NCBI GenBank assembly: GCA_963814875.1
Contig: CAWFFJ010000022.1
Coordinates: forward strand, 248,001 to 312,000
Source: CAVSIS01 sp963814875
GTDB lineage: Bacteria; Acidobacteriota; Thermoanaerobaculia; Thermoanaerobaculales; Sulfomarinibacteraceae
Reading direction: 5' to 3'
Length of the DNA stretch: 64,000 nt
The position numbers and the translations under genes are program-made. The number at the start of each line of letters is the position of its first letter. The first letter of the stretch is position 1. Below, piece after piece: positions 35,207 to 43,177 of this stretch. Below the pieces are notes generated by a model. The model had not been told where the DNA came from. It saw only the letters and a list, made by a program, of their open reading frames with translations, and ran no database searches.

Positions 35207-36409
35207 TCAGCCTCCCCCCTGTTGTACGGACGCGCCCGACACGACGTCGCCGGCACGAGCTACCGCCGAGGGCAGCTCGAAATCGCGGGCCAGGGCCTCG
35301 GAGACCGCGAGACCGCGAGTGGTGGGAGCGACCCGGGCCCCGTCGAGGGCGACCAGACCGGCGGCCTCCCAGGCCGCGAGACGTGCGGCGTTGAGCGCGA
35401 CCAGATCGGCCCCAACCCTGACGCCGACCGCAGCGAGGTCGATCCCTGCGGTGGTGCGCATTCCGAGCATGACCTCCTCGAGCGCGAGCTCTTCGGCGCA
35501 GAGGACCTCGTCACCCTCGAGCGGCAATCGTCCCGCGGCAAGGTCGGCGGCCCACAGGCGCAGCTTGCGCCGGTTCCACCATCGCCGGCGCCCGTCGAAC
35601 GAATGCGCCGAAGGTCCGAGACCCAGATACGGCGTGTGGTCCCAGTACTTCGAATTGTGCCGCGAGCGATGCTCGGGGCCGCGGGCGAAGTTGGAGACCT
35701 CGTAGGCTTCGAGGCCGAGCCGCGCCAGCGTCGCGTGGGTCTCGGCGAACAGCGTCGCCTGGAGCCCCTCCCCCACCGCGAGCCGCTCCCCGGCCGCGGC
35801 CCGGCGCCCGAACCTCGTGCCTTCGTGCACGGTCAGCTGGTAGCAGGAGACATGCTGGACGCCGAGGCCCGCGACCGCCTCCAGCTCGCGTCGCCAGCTG
35901 TCACGTGTCTGCCCCTGCCAGCCGAAGATGAGGTCGGCCGAGACGGTGTGGAAGCCGGCGTCGAGCAGCCGCTCCACCGCCCGCCGCGCCGCCGCCGCGG
36001 TGTGGCGACGGCCGAGGCGCGCGAGCCCGTCGTCGCCGAGCGACTGCACGCCGAGGCTGACGGTGCGGAAGCCCATCGCCTGCCAGGCAGCGACGGCGGC
36101 GGTCGTCACGTCCTCCGGGTTCGCCTCGAGGGTGAGCCAGGCGGCGTCCGCCACCGGCAGGGCCCCGCGCACTCCGTCGAGGAGCCTTGCCAGTCGTGCG
36201 TGGTCGAGGGCCGACGGCGTCCCACCTCCCAGGTAGACCGTGTCGAAGGACGCCGTCCACGTCGTTGAGGCGAGCTGCGCCTCGGCGACGACGGCCCGCA
36301 CGTACTCCTCGCGCCGCGGCTCGCCTGCGATCACGACCGCGAAGTCGCAGTAGGGGCACACCGAGGTACAGAAAGGAACGTGGATGTAGAGGCCGGCCGC
36401 GCCTGTCAA
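35207..36409 (-). CDS. hemW: radical SAM heme chaperone HemW
   Basis: 400 residues. The cluster motif CTSVCPYCDF (C-x3-C-x2-C) lies near residue 14 after LYIHVPF, followed by YLGGGTPS, LTLEANPEDV, VSLGVQSL and the C-terminal HemN_C part (HNSKYWDHTPYLGLGPSAHSF, LEEVMLGMRTTAGI). The motif has Phe and not the extra Cys of HemN, which points to HemW, a protein that binds heme and delivers it to targets, not coproporphyrinogen dehydrogenase. The start is a TTG at 36409, 4 bp after the lepA stop, so it is probably translationally coupled to lepA. Confidence 0.88.
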   Translation of the reverse strand: MTGAAGLYIHVPFCTSVCPYCDFAVVIAGEPRREEYVRAVVAEAQLASTTWTASFDTVYLGGGTPSALDHARLARLLDGVRGALPVADAAWLTLEANPEDVTTAAVAAWQAMGFRTVSLGVQSLGDDGLARLGRRHTAAAARRAVERLLDAGFHTVSADLIFGWQGQTRDSWRRELEAVAGLGVQHVSCYQLTVHEGTRFGRRAAAGERLAVGEGLQATLFAETHATLARLGLEAYEVSNFARGPEHRSRHNSKYWDHTPYLGLGPSAHSFDGRRRWWNRRKLRLWAADLAAGRLPLEGDEVLCAEELALEEVMLGMRTTAGIDLAAVGVRVGADLVALNAARLAAWEAAGLVALDGARVAPTTRGLAVSEALARDFELPSAVARAGDVVSGASVQQGGG

Positions 36410-36413
36410 AGAG

Positions 36414-38210
36414 TCAGTCCGTCTTGGTCTTGAGGACCGCCATGAACGCCGACTGTGGGATCTCGACGTTCCCGACCATCTTCATCCGCTTCTTGCCCTT
36501 TCTTTGTTTCTCGAGCAGCTTGCGCTTGCGGGAGATGTCGCCGCCGTAGCACTTGGCGGTCACGTCCTTGCGGAATGCGTTGATCGTCGCCCGCGCGATG
36601 ACGTTGCCGCCGATCGCCCCCTGGATGGCGATCTTGAACTGGTGGCGCGGGATCGTCTCCGCGAGCCGTTCACAGTAGTGCAGCGCGCGGGCCCGGGCCT
36701 TGTCACGATGGACCAGCTGAGAGAGCGGGTCGACCGGCTCGCCGTTGACCAGGATGTCGACTTTGACCACATCTGTCGGCCGCTCGTCGAGCATCTCGTA
36801 GTCGAACGAACCGTACCCTTGGGTGAGCGACTTGAGCCGGTCGTAGAAGTCGAACAGCACCTCGGACAACGGCATCTCGGAGGTCAGCTCGACGCGACCC
36901 ACCGCCAGGTAGCGAAACGTGGTGTTCTCGCCGCGCCGATCGCGGCACAGCTCCATGATCTGGCCGATGTAGCGGTCCGGCATCATGATCGATGCCTTGA
37001 TGTAGGGCTCGTAGACCTGCTCGATGGTCCCCGGGTCGGGAAACAAGCTCGGGTTGTCGACGTAGATCTCCCGTCGGTCGGTCAACACGATCCGGAAGCG
37101 GACCGAGGGCGCCGACAGCAGCAGCGCCAGGTCGTACTCACGCTCGAGGCGCTCCTGGACGATCTCGAGGTGGAGCAGCCCGAGGAAGCCGCAGCGGAAG
37201 CCGAAGCCGAGCGCGGCCGAGGAGTCCTTCTCGTAGATCAGCGAGGCGTCGTTCAGCTTGAGCTTCTCGAGCGCCTTGACGAGGTCCCCGTAGTCGTCGG
37301 TCGAGATCGGGTAGACCGAGGAGAAGACGACCGGTTTGGCGTCCTTGTAGCCCGGCAGCGGAGCCGGCGCCGGCTCGGCGGCGTCGGTGATGGTGTCGCC
37401 GACGTTGATGTCCGAGACCGCCTTGACGCCGCTGATCACGTAGCCGACGCCGCCGGCCTCGAGGGACTCCGTCGGCACCCTGCGCAGGCCCAGAAGTCCG
37501 ACCTCCTCGACGTCGTGCTCGATGTCAGTGTGCATGAGCAAGATGCGCTGACCCCGCCGAATCGTGCCCTGCATCACCCGGACCAGCAGCACCGCGCCGC
37601 GGTACGGATCGTAGTGGGCATCAAAGACCAGCGCCTGCAACGCTGCGTCGGAATCGCCCTTGGGCGGCGGCAGGCGGTTGACGATCGCCTCGAGCACGTC
37701 CTCGATGCCGACGCCCTGCTTGGCCGAGCACAGCACAGCGTTCGAGGCGTCGAGACCGAGGTCCTCGTCGATTTCCTCGCGCACCCGCTCCACGTCTGCC
37801 GAGGGCAGATCGATCTTGTTGATCACCGGAACGATCTCGAGGTTGTACTCGAGCGCGAGGTAGAGGTTGGCCACCGTTTGCGCCTCCACTCCCTGGGAGG
37901 CGTCGACCAGCAGCAGCGCGCCCTCGCACGACATCAGCGCGCGGCGGACCTCGTGAGAGAAGTCCACGTGGCCGGGCGTGTCAATCAGGTTGAGCTGATA
38001 GGTATGGCCGTCTCGCGCCGGGTAGCTGAGCGTGATCGTGTTCGACTTGATCGTGATACCGCGCTCTCGCTCGATGTCCATCGAGTCCAGGATCTGATCC
38101 CGAAACTCGCGCTCGTCGACCCCCTTGCAGTGCTGGATCAGGCGGTCGGCGAGGGTCGACTTGCCATGGTCGATGTGCGCGATGATGCAGAAGCTGCGTA
38201 CGTCTTTCAC
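36414..38210 (-). CDS. lepA: translation elongation factor 4 (LepA/EF4)
   Basis: 598 residues of the usual length. G1 IIAHIDHGKSTLADRL, G2 region RGITIKSNTI, G3 DTPGHVDF, G4 NKIDLPSAD, G5 CSAKQGVG. The LepA-specific C-terminal domain is present (QGAIGGNVIARATINAFRKD, VTAKCYGGDISRKRKLLEKQ). The GTG at 38210 (VKDVRSFCII) is preferred because GAGGAGA lies just upstream and family members start here. It is a ribosomal back-translocase/assembly GTPase, co-transcribed with hemW as in many bacteria. Confidence 0.96.
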   Translation of the reverse strand: MKDVRSFCIIAHIDHGKSTLADRLIQHCKGVDEREFRDQILDSMDIERERGITIKSNTITLSYPARDGHTYQLNLIDTPGHVDFSHEVRRALMSCEGALLLVDASQGVEAQTVANLYLALEYNLEIVPVINKIDLPSADVERVREEIDEDLGLDASNAVLCSAKQGVGIEDVLEAIVNRLPPPKGDSDAALQALVFDAHYDPYRGAVLLVRVMQGTIRRGQRILLMHTDIEHDVEEVGLLGLRRVPTESLEAGGVGYVISGVKAVSDINVGDTITDAAEPAPAPLPGYKDAKPVVFSSVYPISTDDYGDLVKALEKLKLNDASLIYEKDSSAALGFGFRCGFLGLLHLEIVQERLEREYDLALLLSAPSVRFRIVLTDRREIYVDNPSLFPDPGTIEQVYEPYIKASIMMPDRYIGQIMELCRDRRGENTTFRYLAVGRVELTSEMPLSEVLFDFYDRLKSLTQGYGSFDYEMLDERPTDVVKVDILVNGEPVDPLSQLVHRDKARARALHYCERLAETIPRHQFKIAIQGAIGGNVIARATINAFRKDVTAKCYGGDISRKRKLLEKQRKGKKRMKMVGNVEIPQSAFMAVLKTKTD

Positions 38211-38329
38211 TGTCTCCTCGTGGTCCGCGGCCGGCAGCGGACGGCCGCCATTATCCCGGAACCCGCCCATTCCACCAACACGCGCGAGCGATGGAAGACT
38301 CCCGACCGCCGCCGAGGCATGATAGGAGG

Positions 38330-38731
38330 ATGAACGGGCCCCGTGCTGGGCGCGACCACCTTGCCGTCGGTCGCTTCGGCGAGCGTCTCGCGCTCGCCCT
38401 GCTCCGGCTCAAGGGGTACCGCCTGCGGCACCGCAACTGGCGCACGGGCAGGCTCGAGCTCGACCTGGTGATGCAGCGGCGTGACACCGTGGTCTTCGTC
38501 GAGGTCAAGGCACGCTCCGATGAGGCTTGGGGGGGCGCCGCGGCAGCCGTCGATGCCGAGAAGCGGGCCAACCTGGCACGCGCGGCGTCGGCGTACCTCG
38601 GACGCTTCGGGCTCTGGGAACGGCCGTGCCGGTTCGACGTCGTCCTGGTGGAACGACGTCCGGGCCTGCTCGGCTGGCGGGTGCGGCACCTCCCGAATGC
38701 CTTCCGACCTGATCTCGGGCGTCGCATGTAG
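38330..38731 (+). CDS. YraN/UPF0102 family endonuclease-like protein
   Basis: 133 residues. The ATG at 38330 follows TAGGAGG. It has the restriction-endonuclease-like core GRFGERLALALLRLKGYRLR, RTGRLELDLVMQRRDTVVFV and EVKAR (E-x-D ... E-x-K). Family members are small predicted nucleases, possibly Holliday-junction related, of uncertain role. queA follows after 9 bp on the same strand. Confidence 0.88.
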   Translation: MNGPRAGRDHLAVGRFGERLALALLRLKGYRLRHRNWRTGRLELDLVMQRRDTVVFVEVKARSDEAWGGAAAAVDAEKRANLARAASAYLGRFGLWERPCRFDVVLVERRPGLLGWRVRHLPNAFRPDLGRRM

Positions 38732-38740
38732 GATGCCGGG

Positions 38741-39769
38741 GTGCGCACGGCCGAATTCGACTACCCGCTGCCCGAGGGGCGCATCGCCCAACACCCGCGT
38801 CCGCGAGGCGCCTCCCGCCTGCTCGTCCTCGACCGCCGTTCCGGAGCCGTCAGCCATCACAGGGTGGCCGACCTGCCCGGCCTGCTCGATCCCGGCGACC
38901 TGGTGCTGCTCAACGACACCCGTGTCATACCAGCCCGACTCGAGGCGCGCCGGCCGACCGGTCGGCGATTCGAGCTGCTGTTGCTCGAGCGGCGCGGCGC
39001 GGTGCACTGGGAGGCCCTGCTCCGGCCCTCCGCCCGGGCCCGCGCAGGTGAGCGCCTGGTGCTGTCCGACGGCGGCGCGGTCGTGCCCGAGCTGCCGCTG
39101 GGCGACGGGGCGTGGACACTGCGCTTCGACCCCGCGCTCGAGCTCGACCGCCTCGAACGGATCGGCGAACCGCCGCTGCCGCCGTACATCGACCGGCCCG
39201 AGGGGGCCGAGAGTCGCGACCGCAGCGACTACCAGACGGTGTACGCGCGGGAGCCGGGTGCGGTGGCGGCGCCGACCGCGGGCCTCCACCTGACGCCCGA
39301 GCTGATCGCGAGTCTGCGCGGCCGGGGCCTCGAGGTGGCGACGCTCACCCTTCACGTCGGCATCGGGACCTTTCGGCCGGTGGCGGTGGACGACATCAGC
39401 GACCACCGCATGCACGCCGAGCGCTACGAGATTCCTGACGCGACCGCCCGAGCCGTCAACCGCTGTCTCGCAGACGGAAGGCGGATCGTCTGCGTTGGGA
39501 CCACTTCGGTCCGAGCGCTCGAGGGCGGCCTCGCGGCCGGTTCGGGCATGCTGCACGCAGGTTGGACCTCGACCGACATCTTCCTGGTCCCGGGCGCTCG
39601 AGTCCGCGGCGTCGGCGCCCTGCTGACCAACTTCCACCTGCCGCGCTCGACCCTGCTGATGCTGGTCAGCACCCTGGCCGGCCACGCCCACATCCTCGAT
39701 GCCTACCGCGAGGCGCTGGCGTCCTCGTACCGCGTGTTCTCGTACGGCGACGCGATGCTCATCCTTTAG
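38741..39769 (+). CDS. queA: S-adenosylmethionine:tRNA ribosyltransferase-isomerase
   Basis: 342 residues. It forms epoxyqueuosine in the tRNA wobble position by transferring the ribosyl part of SAM. Motifs: LNDTRVIPARL, the long PPYI...YQTVYA segment, GAVAAPTAGLHLT, TLHVGIGTFRPV, GTTSVRALE and TNFHLPRSTLLMLVS. GTG start 9 bp after yraN. Complete; the queuosine partners tgt and queG are not in the window. Confidence 0.95.
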   Translation: MRTAEFDYPLPEGRIAQHPRPRGASRLLVLDRRSGAVSHHRVADLPGLLDPGDLVLLNDTRVIPARLEARRPTGRRFELLLLERRGAVHWEALLRPSARARAGERLVLSDGGAVVPELPLGDGAWTLRFDPALELDRLERIGEPPLPPYIDRPEGAESRDRSDYQTVYAREPGAVAAPTAGLHLTPELIASLRGRGLEVATLTLHVGIGTFRPVAVDDISDHRMHAERYEIPDATARAVNRCLADGRRIVCVGTTSVRALEGGLAAGSGMLHAGWTSTDIFLVPGARVRGVGALLTNFHLPRSTLLMLVSTLAGHAHILDAYREALASSYRVFSYGDAMLIL

Positions 39770-39842
39770 GAGTTCGCTCAGAGGCACTCGCGGCAAACAA
39801 CGTGCGGACGGGTGGTCGGTGACACGCTGATGGGTGCCGACA

Positions 39843-39880
39843 CAGCACGAATTCCTACGATGCGCTTTGCGCATCGGAGG
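39843..39880. repeat. short dispersed intergenic repeat, copy 2
   Basis: CAGCACGAATTCCTACGATG then CGCTTTGCGCATCGGAGGC; matches the 1966-2003 element around the same palindrome. Confidence 0.4.
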
Positions 39881-39986
39881 CCCAAGCTTCGGGCAGAAGT
39901 TCACTCCGAGGTGGAAGACGGCGGCGGACGTTCGACGCGCTCCCAAAGGCTGAAGCTCGAGCGGGAGGGCACGATCTTGAGCGGCG

Positions 39987-40133
39987 TCAGCCGAGGATCT
40001 CACCGATCACGATGGCGATGAAGAGGGCCAGGACCGCGAGCCCCAGCACCGCCATGAACCACTCACCGGCCGTGTAACGACGCCGCGGCGGACGCCCCCG
40101 ACGGACCGCCTTGGAACCCGACCTCTGAGCCAT
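39987..40133 (-). CDS. 48-residue single-pass membrane protein
   Basis: The ATG at 40133 follows a strong GGGGGAGGGGAC. The peptide has a basic N-terminus (SKAVRRGRPPRRRYTAGEW), one membrane helix (FMAVLGLAVLALFIAIVIG) and ends EILG. The charge pattern, ribosome site and helix suggest a real gene. Function unknown; positive-inside orientation predicted. Confidence 0.55.
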   Translation of the reverse strand: MAQRSGSKAVRRGRPPRRRYTAGEWFMAVLGLAVLALFIAIVIGEILG

Positions 40134-40324
40134 GTCCCCTCCCCCGTGAGCCGCTGTGGCTCCAGTCTACCCCCACGCGGCACCAGACCGCCCCGTCTTC
40201 ACAGACTCGGCCTCGTAGGTACAAACGTCCCGACTCGCCGGCAACTTTGACCGGGACCCGTTGGCGGGAAGCATGAACAGCGGCTGCCGCCTTTGCGAAG
40301 AGACGGTGGGCGGTGGCCCCGGAT

Positions 40325-40474
40325 CCCTGTTCCGGAGCCCCCGTTGTTGGTAGGCCTGAGGGGTTCTTTCAGGCAGGTAGGTTGGGGCGAGGGGCAGACG
40401 GTCCGCCCGTGCAAGGTGGGTAGAACACGGGTCCTTGAAGCCTTCCGGGCTCCCTCGTACAATGCCGGGCAGGG
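40325..40474 (+). ncRNA. candidate structured RNA upstream of the SPFH operon
   Basis: A 470-bp gap holds a nested set of inverted repeats. The outer CCCTGTTCCGG (40325-40335) pairs with CCGGGCAGGG (40465-40474); GGAGCCC (40334-40340) pairs with GGGCTCC (40447-40453). Inside are hairpins GCCTGA / TCAGGC (40354-40374) and CCCGTG / CACGGG (40406-40431). Together they would form a closed multi-branch fold of about 150 nt. It lacks RNase P, tmRNA and SRP signatures. It could be a leader of the SPFH operon or a stand-alone RNA; strand not certain. Confidence 0.35.
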
Positions 40475-40610
40475 ACTTGGACCTCAATGCTCATGCCACA
40501 CGTCGAAGCAATCCCTGTGCCAGGGCTTGGGCCTGACTCGTGATGTACGCTATGTCCATATGGCGTATCGGCGTGTCAAGCTGTCCGAATTCGTGGACGG
40601 GAGGCAGCAC

Positions 40611-41129
40611 ATGAACGGTGAGATGGACAGCGCGAGGGCGCGACGCAACGCGCTGGAACGGCTCGGAGCGAAGATCCCGGGGTTCCGCGGTTACCTCGAC
40701 CGCGAGCTGCGCAGGGACGTTGACAAGATGCAGCGGGACTGGCTCGCCGCCCAGATCGATCACACCCGTGGTGCTCTCGGCTCGCGGATCCGGCAGTGGT
40801 CGCGCCACGGCAACCTCGCCAATCTCGACCTGGCGGCCAGCGTCGACAAGGCGCTCGACCGGCTGGCCAACCGCATCCGGCATGCCGACTATGGCGCGAC
40901 CGGATTTTTCGACGTCGTCAAGATCCGCGAGCCGGAGCTCGACCTGCTCTACGAGTTCGATCTCGCGCTCACTGAGCGTGTCGACGACCTCGCCGCGCGC
41001 ATCGCTGCCCTGCCCGCCGCCGCCGCCGAGCCGCTCGATGAGCTGCTGACGGCCGTCACGGAGCTCGACCACGACTTCGACCGCCGCGCGACGGTGTTCG
41101 AGGACGTCACCCGGAAGGGAGACCGATGA
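40611..41129 (+). CDS. helical protein, first gene of SPFH/zinc-ribbon operon
   Basis: 172 residues, ATG at 40611 after GGGAGG. Nearly all-helical, charged, no membrane helix; segments such as GFRGYLDRELRRDVDKMQRD, LANLDLAASVDKALDRLANR and LYEFDLALTERVDDLAARIA suggest a coiled bundle. I recognise no family. It overlaps the SPFH gene (ATGATGG) and so is co-translated. By position it could take the place of PspA/LiaH-like YdjF in the Bacillus ydjFGHI operon; this is inference from gene order, not from sequence. Confidence 0.75.
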   Translation: MNGEMDSARARRNALERLGAKIPGFRGYLDRELRRDVDKMQRDWLAAQIDHTRGALGSRIRQWSRHGNLANLDLAASVDKALDRLANRIRHADYGATGFFDVVKIREPELDLLYEFDLALTERVDDLAARIAALPAAAAEPLDELLTAVTELDHDFDRRATVFEDVTRKGDR

Positions 41130-42208
41130 TGGCGCAGACGCTGGAGGTCATTGAGCACCACGACCCGACCGGCGAGGAGATCGTCTACCGCTTTCCGCCC
41201 GAGGGCAGCGCGGAGATCAAGCTCGGCGCGCAGCTCGTCGTCCAGGAGTCACAGGAGGCGGTGCTGTTTCGTGACGGCAAGGCCCTCGACGTCTTCGGCC
41301 CCGGCCGCCACGCGCTCGTCACCCAGAACCTGCCGATCGTGACCAAGGTCCTGTCACTGCCCTTCGGCGGCACCAGCCCGTTCCGGGTCGCGGTCGTGTT
41401 CGTCAACCGGCGCACCTTCCTCGACCAGAAGTGGGGCACCCGAGAGCCGGTCGCCTTCCGTGACGCGGAGCTCGGCATGGTACGGCTGCGCGCCTTCGGC
41501 ACCTCCGCCTACCGGATCGCCGACAGCCAGCTGTTCGTCAACACCGTGGTCGGTTCCCTCGGCGTCTTCGACACCGATCGCCTCAAGGACTTCTACCGCG
41601 ATGTGATTGTCTCTCGTCTCAACGATCTCCTCGGCGAGACCATGACCTCGATCTTCGACCTGCCGCGTTCGTACGACGAGCTTGCCGTCGCCGGCAAGGC
41701 GCGGCTCACGGAAGACTTCGCCAAGTACGGGGTCGACCTGACCGACTTCTACATCAACTCGATCACGCCTCCGGACGAAGTTCAGCAGAAGATCGACGAG
41801 CGCTCCAGCATGGGCGCGGTCGGCGACATGGGGACCTACATGCAGTTCAAGGCCGCTCAGGCGGTGCAGGACGCGGCCCGCGCGGGGGGCGAGGGAGGCG
41901 GCGCCGGAGCCGGCATGGGCCTCGGTCTCGGCGCGGGCTTCGGCGCCATGATGCCGGGCATGATCGCCCAGGCCATGCACGAGGCAAAGAGCGGCGGCGC
42001 AGGAGGCGGTGCCGCGGCACCCGCGGCGCCTGCGACTCCGGACAAGGGCGGGTTCTGCGCCGCCTGCGGGCACGCCCTGGCGGCCGGCGCCAAGTTCTGC
42101 CCCGAGTGCGGCCAGGCGGTGGCGGTCACCGGCTGTCCGAAGTGCGGCCAGCCAACGCCCGATGGCGCCCGCTTCTGCCCCACGTGCGGAACCAAGCTGG
42201 GAGCGTGA
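41126..42208 (+). CDS. SPFH-domain (virion-core-like, YdjI-type) protein with two C-terminal zinc ribbons
   Basis: 360 residues. The SPFH/band-7 domain spans about residues 25-240 (AQLVVQESQEAVLFRDGKAL, VFGPGRHALVTQNLPIV, VNRRTFLDQKWGTREPV, LNDLLGETMTSIFDLP). A Gly/Ala-rich linker (GGAGAGMGLGLGAGFGAMM) precedes two zinc ribbons, CAACGHALAAGAKFCPECG and CPKCGQPTPDGARFCPTCG. Relatives include Bacillus YdjI, which scaffolds a membrane-stress complex with zinc-ribbon membrane proteins. The next genes encode just such partners. Confidence 0.85.
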   Translation: MMAQTLEVIEHHDPTGEEIVYRFPPEGSAEIKLGAQLVVQESQEAVLFRDGKALDVFGPGRHALVTQNLPIVTKVLSLPFGGTSPFRVAVVFVNRRTFLDQKWGTREPVAFRDAELGMVRLRAFGTSAYRIADSQLFVNTVVGSLGVFDTDRLKDFYRDVIVSRLNDLLGETMTSIFDLPRSYDELAVAGKARLTEDFAKYGVDLTDFYINSITPPDEVQQKIDERSSMGAVGDMGTYMQFKAAQAVQDAARAGGEGGGAGAGMGLGLGAGFGAMMPGMIAQAMHEAKSGGAGGGAAAPAAPATPDKGGFCAACGHALAAGAKFCPECGQAVAVTGCPKCGQPTPDGARFCPTCGTKLGA

Positions 42209-42211
42209 CGG

Positions 42212-42961
42212 TTGCAGGTCCGCTGCGCTCAATGCGGCGCATCCCTGACGGTCTCCGTCGACACCCGGTTGCTGCCCTGCCCCTACTGCTCGACCGAGCT
42301 CGTGGTCGACGGCGAAGGGTCACTGTTCCACGAGGTCGTCCTGCCGACCGTCCAGAGGGAGTTCGTGGCGCAGCACCTCCGGCGCTTCCTCGCCGGCGAC
42401 GCCACCGTCGCCGGGCTCGACCGCGAGGCGACGCTCGCTGAGCCGAAGCTCGAGTTCTTCCCGTTCTGGGGCTTCACCGTGGGTTCGGGCGCGTCCGAAC
42501 GGGTCCTGTTGATGCCCGCGGCGCCGTCGTCGCTGCAGGGCCTTCATGGTCTCCAGCTCCCGGGCGGAGAGACCCGCCCCGCCCAGCGCGAGCTGTTCGG
42601 CGACGCCCAGGTGATCGACCCCGAGGTCCCGGTCACGACCGCCCGCGAGTGGCTGTCGACCAAGGCGCCCGATGCCCAGGTCCAGCGCACCGCGCTCTAC
42701 CACGTGCCGCTGTGGCGCATCGACTACACCTGGCGTTTGCGGACCTTCCACGCGGCGGTCGAGGGAGTGACCGGCGCGGTCCTCCCGGCGGACTACCCGG
42801 CGAAGTCCGAGGCGCCCTACCGCCTCGTCGCCGCCGCGGCGCTGGTGGTGTTCGGTCTCGAGGGGCTGGTCGTCTCCAACCTGCTCGTCAAGGGGGCGCT
42901 CTACCTGATCTCCGCGCTGCCTCTGCTCGCCGTGGCGTGGTGGGTCACGAGGAAGGTGTGA
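42212..42961 (+). CDS. zinc-ribbon membrane protein (YdjG/YdjH-like)
   Basis: 249 residues. TTG start at 42212, 3 bp after the SPFH stop. An N-terminal zinc ribbon (VRCAQCGASLTVSVDTRLLP, CPYCSTELVV) is followed by a soluble domain (FFPFWGF, YHVPLWRIDYTWRLRTFHA) and two C-terminal membrane helices (AAAALVVFGLEGLVVSNLLV, LYLISALPLLAVAWWV). The ribbon-soluble-TM layout is shared with the next gene, so the two are likely paralogues forming one membrane complex with the SPFH protein. Confidence 0.75.
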   Translation: MQVRCAQCGASLTVSVDTRLLPCPYCSTELVVDGEGSLFHEVVLPTVQREFVAQHLRRFLAGDATVAGLDREATLAEPKLEFFPFWGFTVGSGASERVLLMPAAPSSLQGLHGLQLPGGETRPAQRELFGDAQVIDPEVPVTTAREWLSTKAPDAQVQRTALYHVPLWRIDYTWRLRTFHAAVEGVTGAVLPADYPAKSEAPYRLVAAAALVVFGLEGLVVSNLLVKGALYLISALPLLAVAWWVTRKV

Positions 42962-43177
42962 CGGAGGGCATGGCGGCGGACGCACCCGCTCCCCAGGCTG
43001 CGACGAGCCTGCACCTGTCACCAGGTCACGTTGCGAGGGTGCCGAGATGCCCGTCAGCGTGGAGCCGTCGAGTGACGAGCCACCGAGGCGTGTCACGAGA
43101 CACGTCGCAGGTGGAGAGTTGCGAGAGGTCCCGCGCTGGCTGGCATATCGGTGCCCGCGGTATGGAGCTGGTGAGAA
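42962..43177 (+). other. 216-bp interruption within the zinc-ribbon operon
   Basis: Holds one open stretch (ATG 42970, 72 codons, preceded by ACGGAGG) without recognisable motifs or biased composition. Related short segments (TCACCAGGTCACGTTGCGAG and TCACGAGACACGTCGCAG) occur twice within it. I cannot support a gene. Confidence 0.4.

Noticed and set aside
36504..38333. 609-codon + strand frame opposite lepA
   Set aside because: lepA on the other strand is unmistakable; the + frame has no recognisable motif.
38207..40003. 598-codon minus-strand frame opposite yraN and queA
   Set aside because: Shadow of two well-supported + strand genes.
40325..40474. RNase P, tmRNA, SRP or 6S RNA gene
   Set aside because: CCGGGCTCC recalls RNase P but GAGGAAAGT and the other universal P RNA elements are missing; no tmRNA or SRP signatures; 6S would be an unbranched rod.
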